Position numbers and translations under genes: made by a program. A stretch of DNA of 50,282 bases from Candidatus Methanimicrococcus odontotermitis (lineage in GTDB: Archaea; Halobacteriota; Methanosarcinia; Methanosarcinales; Methanosarcinaceae), in contig JAITUZ010000021.1 of NCBI GenBank assembly GCA_031286065.1, positions 1 to 50,282 of the forward strand, written 5' to 3'. The notes under the pieces are model-generated. The model was given only the letters and a program-made list of their open reading frames with translations, did not search any database and was not told where the DNA came from. The stretch's first letter is position 1; every line of letters starts with the position of its first letter. This document shows, one piece after another, positions 45,122 through 50,282 of this stretch.

Positions 45122-45148
45122 GAATGAATTTGAAAAACAAATTCATTC
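45122..45148 (+). terminator. Hairpin after tfb
   Basis: GAATGAATTTG (45122-45132) and CAAATTCATTC (45138-45148) form a perfect 11-bp stem with an AAAAA loop, followed by CTTACTTTTTTATTTT. It starts 34 bases past the tfb stop. Confidence 0.7.
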
Positions 45149-45260
45149 AAATCTTACTTTTTTATTTTGCTTTCAGAATCAAGCGGGAGCTTCGGCTGTG
45201 CCGGCCGCCTGCGCCGCCGAACCGCCTGTAAGAAATAAAAGATGAAAAATAAAAGAAGTC

Positions 45261-45362
45261 AAGAAATTAAAAGATTAAAAAGGAAAAGAAGGTTAAGAAA
45301 TTAAAAGATTAAAAAGGAAAAAAAGGTCAAGAAACAAGAGATAAAAAGAAAATTAAAAGATT
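45261..45362. repeat. 34-bp purine-rich tandem repeat
   Basis: The unit starting AAGAAATTAAAAGATTAAAA is found at 45261-45294 and again at 45295-45328 with few changes; a third, degenerate copy starts at 45329. It lies downstream of the small membrane protein gene. Confidence 0.7.
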
Positions 45363-45401
45363 AAAAAATTAAGAAATATAAAAATAGGGCGAGCCGAAAA
45401 A

Positions 45402-45596
45402 TCAGAATTCCGGTTTGGAGCAGGCGTACGCGATGAAACAAATAACAACGCCGACAAGAACGAGAGCGAGCTGATTCACGCCGTTTGTCAAGTCAAGTCC
45501 CGCGATTGGCGCTCCGATTGCGTACCACGCGAAAAGAACGATAGAAAGAGCCGCGGATGCCGCTGTAACATATGCAATTTCTTTTGTGCCGATCAT
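45402..45596 (-). CDS. Small two-helix membrane protein, unknown
   Basis: This is a 64-aa protein with two hydrophobic helices (residues 8-28 with AYVTAASAALSIVLFAW, and 41-58 with NQLALVLVGVVICFIAYA) joined by a short loop. The start is well supported: AGGTGA sits 5 bases before the ATG, and TATATAAA lies upstream at 45634-45641 on the minus strand. No family recognised. Stop TGA. Confidence 0.7.
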   Translation of the reverse strand: MIGTKEIAYVTAASAALSIVLFAWYAIGAPIAGLDLTNGVNQLALVLVGVVICFIAYACSKPEF

Positions 45597-45633
45597 TTAA
45601 ATCACCTGATGTTTTTAAAACAGGTTTCAAATT

Positions 45634-45641
45634 TATATAGT
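45634..45641 (-). promoter_or_regulatory. TATA box of the small membrane protein gene
   Basis: TATATAAA on the minus strand, about 38 bases upstream of the start codon, predicts a leader of roughly 15 bases carrying the AGGTGA site. Confidence 0.55.
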
Positions 45642-45769
45642 TTATCCTGCCCGAGTTATAAAATGAAAAAACGGCAAACGGAAAAGACGGTACAAAGAAG
45701 AAGAGTAAAATACAAACACATTTTTTATACTTTTTTCACAATCTGAAACATATTTTTTACAAGCAAATC

Positions 45770-45846
45770 AATACAACGAATTAATACAATAATACAACGA
45801 ATAATACAACACACAATACAACACCTAATACAAAATACAACAAATA
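45770..45846. repeat. Short repeats of AATACAAC upstream of tldD
   Basis: AATACAA is repeated about seven times (for example AATACAACGAAT and AATACAACACAC) at 8-13 base intervals directly ahead of the tldD ribosome binding site. The array is imperfect, G-poor and unstructured, and would be in the tldD leader. Confidence 0.7.
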
Positions 45847-45864
45847 ATAAACGGAGGAAAACAT

Positions 45865-47196
45865 TTGGATCAAATTCAATATTATGACGCCAATCGGATC
45901 GAAGGGCGTTCCATGACGATAATAATAGATAACGGAAAGCTGGAAACGATTTCAAGAAACAGTTCAAAGGGAACCGGCATTCGGGCGCTTTGCCAAGGTT
46001 CCTGGGGATACACCTCTATTGACGGTGAAACGGATTTGGAGACCGGAATCAAAAACGCGTCCGAACTGGCGGCTTCCATGAACAGGACCACCCCGAAGGA
46101 GCGGGTGGTCCTCGGCGGCGCCCCGAAGCGAAAAGTCGGCAGCATGCCGGTAATTAAAATCAATCCAGAAGACATCAGCATTGAAGAAAAAGTGGAATTG
46201 CTGCGGGAAATTGAAAAACACGCCGCGGAAGAAGGCATCAAAAGCACCCGTGTTTCCTATTCGGAATCCGTTCTGACAACACGCTTCATGAACTCGGAAG
46301 GAGAAGAAAAAGAATACAGCACGATCAAAAGCGGATTTTCCGTCTCCGCTGTCGCAGCTGTCGGAAATAATTACCAGGCCGGTCGAGAAAGCCGCTTTAA
46401 TATCGCAGGTTATGAAATTTTTGAAAAAAATGACCCTTACAAATTGGCAAAAGAAGCGGCTGAGATGGCAAAATCACTCCTGAAAGCCAAAACGCCCAAA
46501 GGAGGCGCAGTTCCCGTGATTTTAGATCCGGAGCTTGCCGGCGTTTTTACACACGAAGCTGTCGGCCACGCTTCCGAGTCGGATTTGGTGCTTCAGAACG
46601 ATTCCGTTCTTTCCGGAAAACTCGGAAAACAGATCGCGTCACCGAAAATCACGGTGATTGATGACCCGACTCTCCATGAATACGGCTATTATCCGTTTGA
46701 CGCCGAAGGCATTCCGCCCGAAAAAACCGTTTTGATCAAAGACGGCGTTCTGAACTCTTATTTGCATTCAAGAGAAACCGCCGGCGTTTTTGAGAGCGTT
46801 TCCGGAAACGCGCGCGCTCAGGGATACGCGATGCCTGTCGTCCGCATGAGCAACACGTATATCGACAAAGGCGACGCGTCGTTTGAAGAAATACTGGAAG
46901 ACATCAAAAACGGCATTTATTTAATCGGTTCCCGCGGCGGTCAAGTCAACACCGGCGAAGGCGTTTTCCAGTTCAACGCCGAAAAAGGATATAGGATTCA
47001 AAACGGCGAAATCACGGATTTGGTTCGCGATGTTTCATTGTCGGGGCAGACGCTTGACATTTTAAACCAAATCAGGATGGTCGGAAAAGACGTGAAGCTT
47101 CATGCCGGCCACTGCGGAAAATCCGGACAGACCGTACCGGTCACAGACGGCGCGCCGCATATTTCGATTTCAAAGGCGACTGTGGGAGGCGCATAA
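45865..47196 (+). CDS. tldD: TldD family metalloprotease
   Basis: This is a 443-aa TldD/PmbA-family protein. The zinc-binding HExxxH is HEAVGH in FTHEAVGHASESD, which marks the catalytic TldD partner. VIDDPTL, GVLNSYLHSRETA and STYIDKG-like regions (MSNTYIDKGD) are family features. TldD with TldE forms a protease that trims unfolded or modified peptides. The TTG start is supported by GGAGG 7 bases upstream. tldE follows after one base. Confidence 0.93.
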   Translation: MDQIQYYDANRIEGRSMTIIIDNGKLETISRNSSKGTGIRALCQGSWGYTSIDGETDLETGIKNASELAASMNRTTPKERVVLGGAPKRKVGSMPVIKINPEDISIEEKVELLREIEKHAAEEGIKSTRVSYSESVLTTRFMNSEGEEKEYSTIKSGFSVSAVAAVGNNYQAGRESRFNIAGYEIFEKNDPYKLAKEAAEMAKSLLKAKTPKGGAVPVILDPELAGVFTHEAVGHASESDLVLQNDSVLSGKLGKQIASPKITVIDDPTLHEYGYYPFDAEGIPPEKTVLIKDGVLNSYLHSRETAGVFESVSGNARAQGYAMPVVRMSNTYIDKGDASFEEILEDIKNGIYLIGSRGGQVNTGEGVFQFNAEKGYRIQNGEITDLVRDVSLSGQTLDILNQIRMVGKDVKLHAGHCGKSGQTVPVTDGAPHISISKATVGGA

Positions 47197-47197
47197 G

Positions 47198-48568
47198 ATG
47201 GCAAAAATAAATACGGACAAACTCTTTCCTGAAAACAGTATTTCGATTGAAGAAATCAAATCAAACATTGAAAAGGCTCTCGCGCTTTCCGAAAAACTCG
47301 GCGCGTCGGACGCGGAAATCGTCTTTTCGATCAATGAGTCCACAGGCATTCAATTTAAAAAAGATATTATTGAAACGGCAAAACAAAGCCTGAACGCAGG
47401 CTACGGCATCCGCGCGGCTGTCAACGGCGCCGTCGGTTTTTCCGGAACGAATGTGATGTCGGAGTTGGAAAATACGCTCAGGACAGCGGTCGCCTCAGCG
47501 AAAGTGATGGAAGCAGACCCTTTTTTCAAAAATTTTCCGGAAAAAGCGGCGTATAAAGAAGTCGGCGGCTTGTTTGACGATAAAATCGTTGAAATGAGTT
47601 TGGACGAATGTATTGAATGCGCGGCCGATATGATTTCCGGTGTCAAAAGCGTTGAAAACATGATTCCGACTTCAGGCGGATTTTCAAGATCGGTCTCATA
47701 TTTTATGATCATGAACACCGGCGGTTTATCCGCTCAGAAAAAAGGAACGGCCGTGTCCGGATTTGCGGATGTGACAACACAATCGGGAGAGGTTTCGACA
47801 GCTTATGATTATGACGTCTCGCGCAAAAAAGACATTGATTTTGCCGCAATCGGCCAAAACGCGGCGGATCTGGCGAAAAAATCATTGAAAGGAATTGCTG
47901 TCGGCGCCGAAAAAATGCCGGTGATTTTTCATCCGTTTTCATTCGCCGATATTTTGGAAAACACGCTTGTACCGTCCGTTGACGCCGACAGCGTTCAAAA
48001 AGAGCGGTCAGGACTTGCCGGCCGCCTCGGCGAAGAAATCGCGCATTCGGATCTATCGATCATTGATGACGGCACCCTTAACGGCGGCATTTCCAGCGGC
48101 GCTTTTGATGACGAAGGCACGCCGACACAGAAAACCCGCGTGATTGAAAATGGCTTTTTGACATCTTATTTGTATGACAGCTATACGGCCGGAAAAGACA
48201 CTGTCAAAAGCACCGGAAACGGATACCGTTATTCATATTCGTCTGTTCCGGGTGTCGATTTCAGCAATTTCATCATAGACTTCCCGCAAAGCGATATTAT
48301 TGCCGAAACGAAAAGAGGAATTTATGTCAACACGGTCATCGGCGCGCATACGGCCAATGAAATTTCCGGCGATTTTTCAATTGAAGGCCGCAATGCGTTT
48401 TTGATTGAAAACGGCGAAATTTCAAAACCAGTCAAATCCGTGATGATTTCGGGAAACATTTTCGAAATGCTGAAAAACATTGACGGCGCCGGAAAAGATG
48501 TGCGCTCTGTCGGCGGCGTCGTGACACCGTCCGTTCGAATTTCAGAGATGAGCGTTATCGGCGAATGA
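47198..48568 (+). CDS. tldE: TldE/PmbA family protein
   Basis: This is a 456-aa partner of TldD. It has the family architecture (GIQFKKDIIETAKQSLNAGYG, PVIFHPFSFADILENTL, DEGTPTQKTRVIENG, FLTSYLYDSYTA) but no HExxxH motif, as expected for the non-zinc subunit. The ATG at 47198 lies one base after the tldD stop, so translation is coupled. A hairpin follows the TGA stop. Confidence 0.92.
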   Translation: MAKINTDKLFPENSISIEEIKSNIEKALALSEKLGASDAEIVFSINESTGIQFKKDIIETAKQSLNAGYGIRAAVNGAVGFSGTNVMSELENTLRTAVASAKVMEADPFFKNFPEKAAYKEVGGLFDDKIVEMSLDECIECAADMISGVKSVENMIPTSGGFSRSVSYFMIMNTGGLSAQKKGTAVSGFADVTTQSGEVSTAYDYDVSRKKDIDFAAIGQNAADLAKKSLKGIAVGAEKMPVIFHPFSFADILENTLVPSVDADSVQKERSGLAGRLGEEIAHSDLSIIDDGTLNGGISSGAFDDEGTPTQKTRVIENGFLTSYLYDSYTAGKDTVKSTGNGYRYSYSSVPGVDFSNFIIDFPQSDIIAETKRGIYVNTVIGAHTANEISGDFSIEGRNAFLIENGEISKPVKSVMISGNIFEMLKNIDGAGKDVRSVGGVVTPSVRISEMSVIGE

Positions 48569-48585
48569 GAACGGCAGATGAGGAG

Positions 48586-48601
48586 CGGCAGTTCAATGCC
48601 G
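48586..48601 (+). terminator. Hairpin terminator after tldE
   Basis: CGGCA (48586-48590) and TGCCG (48597-48601) pair around GTTCAA and are followed by TTTCTTAATTTT. A longer alternative pairs ACGGCA (48571-48576) with TGCCGT (48597-48602). Confidence 0.55.
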
Positions 48602-48610
48602 TTTCTTAAT

Positions 48611-48923
48611 TTTATATATAAAAGTTACTTGAAATGACAGGACTCTCTTGCAAAGGGCGTGAAGATGAAGAAGAATTGTCATTCACAAGAAATAAAATAA
48701 ACTATTTATAAAATTCAGAGCCAAAATCATTTAATAGGATATTTCCATTTTTAAGTTATACTTAACAGATTTAAGCAACCGCAATTGATTTGTGGCGAAT
48801 CGCTTGGGTTGTTTTGCAGATATAACTCATTTTCAATCTGTCCCGCAGGCTTTTATCTGAAATAACGAATGAAAAACGGACAGTTTATTTCAGCGGGATG
48901 AATAATCGAACGGAGGAAAACTT
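48611..48923 (+). promoter_or_regulatory. ppdK promoter and long structured leader
   Basis: TTTTATATATAAAAG near 48610-48624 is a good TATA box; a start near 48648 would give a leader of about 275 nt. Within it CTGAAATA (48857-48864) pairs with TATTTCAG (48886-48893), TCCCG (48841-48845) with CGGGA (48894-48898), and CTGTCC (48838-48843) with GGACAG (48878-48883). The last pairing competes with the first two. A CGGAGG site lies 7 bases before the start. A regulatory leader is suggested, not shown. Confidence 0.45.
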
Positions 48924-50282
48924 TTGGTAAAGTATACATACATGTTTGGCGCAGGTCTGACGGAAGGAAAAAGCGACATGAAAAACCTTCTCGGAGGCAA
49001 AGGGGCGAATTTGGCGGAAATGGCGAATTTAAACATTCCGGTCCCGCCGGGTTTCTCGATTACGACAGAAGCCTGTACGCATTATTTAGCGAACAAAGGA
49101 TTAACGGACGAAATGCACAAAGAAATTTTAGCGGCCGTTGATAAACTTGAAAAAGCGACCGGAAAAAAAATCGGTGATAATGCCGATCCTCTTCTTGTTT
49201 CTGTCCGTTCCGGCGCCAGGATTTCCATGCCCGGCATGATGGACACTGTTTTAAATCTCGGGTTGAATGATGTTTCTGTCGAAGGCCTTTCCTCCAAGAC
49301 CGAAAACCCCCGTTTTGCTTACGATTGTTACCGCCGTTTCATTTCCATGTTCAGCGATGTCGTTCTCGGCATTGAATTCAATAAATTTGAAAAAGCGCTG
49401 GAAGCGCAAAAGAAAAAATCGGGTGCGGAGTCTGACACCGAACTTTCAGTGGAAGATTTAAAAGCAATCATCGCCGTGTCCAAAAAAATCGTCAAAGACG
49501 AAAAAGGATTTGATTTTCCGCAGGAGCCGGAGAAGCAATTGTTTATGGCCATCAACGCCGTCTTTGATTCCTGGAACTCTCAGCGCGCCATCACATACCG
49601 TAAAATTAACAATATTCCGGGAGATTGGGGCACCGCCGTAAATGTTCAGTCCATGGTTTACGGAAACAGAGGAGAAATGTCCGGAACCGGTGTCGCTTTT
49701 ACAAGAAATCCGTCGACGGGAGAAAATAAATTCTTCGGCGAATATCTCATCAACGCCCAAGGCGAAGACGTTGTTGCCGGAATCAGAACGCCGTCTGAAA
49801 TTTCAACGCTTGAGAAGAAAATCCCCGACGCTTACAAACAATTAATCGGCATCTGCCAAACACTTGAAAAACATTTCAAGGATATGCAGGACATTGAATT
49901 TACAATCGAAGAAGGAAAACTCTACATGCTTCAGACCAGAAGCGGCAAGAGAACCGCCAAATCCGCCACCAAAATCGCCGTGGATATGGTCGGCGAAGGA
50001 CTCATCGACAAAAAGACGGCCGTGACACGCGTGACGCCGGCGCAGATCGATCAGCTTCTCCACCCGATGATCGACCCGTCCTGCGAACAAAACGTCATCG
50101 CAAAAGGTCTGCCCGCATCTCCGGGTGCCGCTGTCGGAAAAGTGGTTTTCACGCCGGAAGACGCGGAGAAGATGGTTGAAAAGGGCGAAAAAGTCATTTT
50201 AGTCAGAACCGAAACGTCCCCCGAAGACATCGGCGGCATGTATGTTGCCGAAGGCGTTTTAACGGTCAGGGGCGGCATGACG
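48924..50282 (+). CDS. ppdK: Pyruvate, phosphate dikinase (N-terminal part; runs off the window)
   Basis: 453 codons are open to the window edge. The nucleotide-binding domain is clear: GGKGANLAEMANLNIPVPPGF at the N-terminus, SVRSGARISMPGMMDTVLNLG, then GEMSGTGVAFTRNPSTGE and LQTRSGKRTAKSA. The swivelling domain begins with GLPASPGAAVGKV and the sequence stops at VRGGMT, just before the expected catalytic His. The enzyme interconverts pyruvate plus ATP plus Pi with phosphoenolpyruvate, AMP and PPi, linking acetyl-CoA assimilation to gluconeogenesis. The TTG start is backed by CGGAGG. Some 420 further residues are expected beyond the window. Confidence 0.95.
   Translation, partial: MVKYTYMFGAGLTEGKSDMKNLLGGKGANLAEMANLNIPVPPGFSITTEACTHYLANKGLTDEMHKEILAAVDKLEKATGKKIGDNADPLLVSVRSGARISMPGMMDTVLNLGLNDVSVEGLSSKTENPRFAYDCYRRFISMFSDVVLGIEFNKFEKALEAQKKKSGAESDTELSVEDLKAIIAVSKKIVKDEKGFDFPQEPEKQLFMAINAVFDSWNSQRAITYRKINNIPGDWGTAVNVQSMVYGNRGEMSGTGVAFTRNPSTGENKFFGEYLINAQGEDVVAGIRTPSEISTLEKKIPDAYKQLIGICQTLEKHFKDMQDIEFTIEEGKLYMLQTRSGKRTAKSATKIAVDMVGEGLIDKKTAVTRVTPAQIDQLLHPMIDPSCEQNVIAKGLPASPGAAVGKVVFTPEDAEKMVEKGEKVILVRTETSPEDIGGMYVAEGVLTVRGGMT

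Larger units (their letters stand above)
45088..45401. other. Spacer with hairpin, GC-rich island and tandem repeat
   Basis: This 314-base region follows tfb. It holds a perfect hairpin (45122-45148), a GC-rich island around 45180-45230 in otherwise AT-rich DNA, and a 34-bp tandem repeat. On the minus strand the island can be read as a short Gly/Ala/Pro-rich peptide end followed by TGA, without an upstream gene in that frame, possibly a gene remnant. Confidence 0.45.

Overview
The window is archaeal and reads as a member of the Methanosarcinales, most likely a host-associated Methanimicrococcus-like methanogen. The 5' end of a Methanosarcina-like 16S rRNA lies at the left edge. Information-processing genes are archaeal (TFB, TFE, Gar1, NMD3, the termination nuclease aCPSF1/FttA, LonB, proteasome beta, archaeal-type LeuRS). 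The YcaO/TfuA pair is the one that thioamidates methyl-coenzyme M reductase, and there are acetyl-CoA synthase (Cdh) subunits. None of the roughly 45 genes ends in TAG, yet two conserved-family genes carry a single in-frame TAG, as expected in an organism that decodes UAG as pyrrolysine. The genus is an inference; the domain and the order are well supported.

Layout. 1-1158: partial 16S rRNA (minus strand), its long leader and promoter, and a terminator. 1159-7197: trpB2 (minus), then thrC and leuS (plus). 7223-17288: eight tightly coupled minus-strand genes in visibly more AT-rich DNA, forming a surface-glycan island: a UDP-glucose dehydrogenase/glycosyltransferase fusion, a glycosyltransferase, a kinase-like/glycosyltransferase/glycosyltransferase/histidine-phosphatase giant, two radical SAM proteins, a GalU-like nucleotidyltransferase and two sugar-nucleotide epimerase/decarboxylases. 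The promoter region contains an (AT)9 tract. 17328-20848: an Imm5-like orphan, a winged-helix protein, two regulators and a phosphodiesterase. 20875-27436: queC, cdhC, cdhD, cdhE, nmd3 and tfe. 27525-34029: HD protein, psmB, aCPSF1, a UAG-containing radical SAM protein, a DUF2551 protein and cis-prenyltransferase. 34075-39731: PLP decarboxylase, HIT protein, DUF2769 protein, E1-like enzyme, ubiquitin-like sulfur carrier, tfuA and ycaO. 39882-40217: tRNA-Gly, tRNA-Phe and tRNA-Val (minus). 40392-50282: a membrane-anchored protein, lonB, gar1-tfb, a small membrane protein, tldD-tldE and the 5' part of ppdK.

The most unusual content is at two loci. First, cdhC-cdhD-cdhE stands without cdhA/cdhB. 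CdhC keeps the four cysteines of its [4Fe-4S] cluster, but the Cys-Gly-Cys that holds the distal nickel of the A-cluster is Gly-Ser-Val, and codon 54 is TAG. CdhE has lost three of the four cysteines of its N-terminal [4Fe-4S] motif. The frames are otherwise intact and well conserved, which suggests a repurposed corrinoid/methyl-transfer module, or one in early decay. Second, the glycan island encodes sequential UDP-glucose, UDP-glucuronate and UDP-xylose-type steps together with uncommon domain fusions and two radical SAM enzymes, one of them with its auxiliary cysteine domain in front of the radical SAM core.

Other points of note are a charged helical insert inside the winged helix of TFE, a possible sulfur-relay neighbourhood (E1, ubiquitin-like carrier, TfuA, YcaO) for McrA thioglycine, and structured leaders ahead of the rRNA operon and ppdK.
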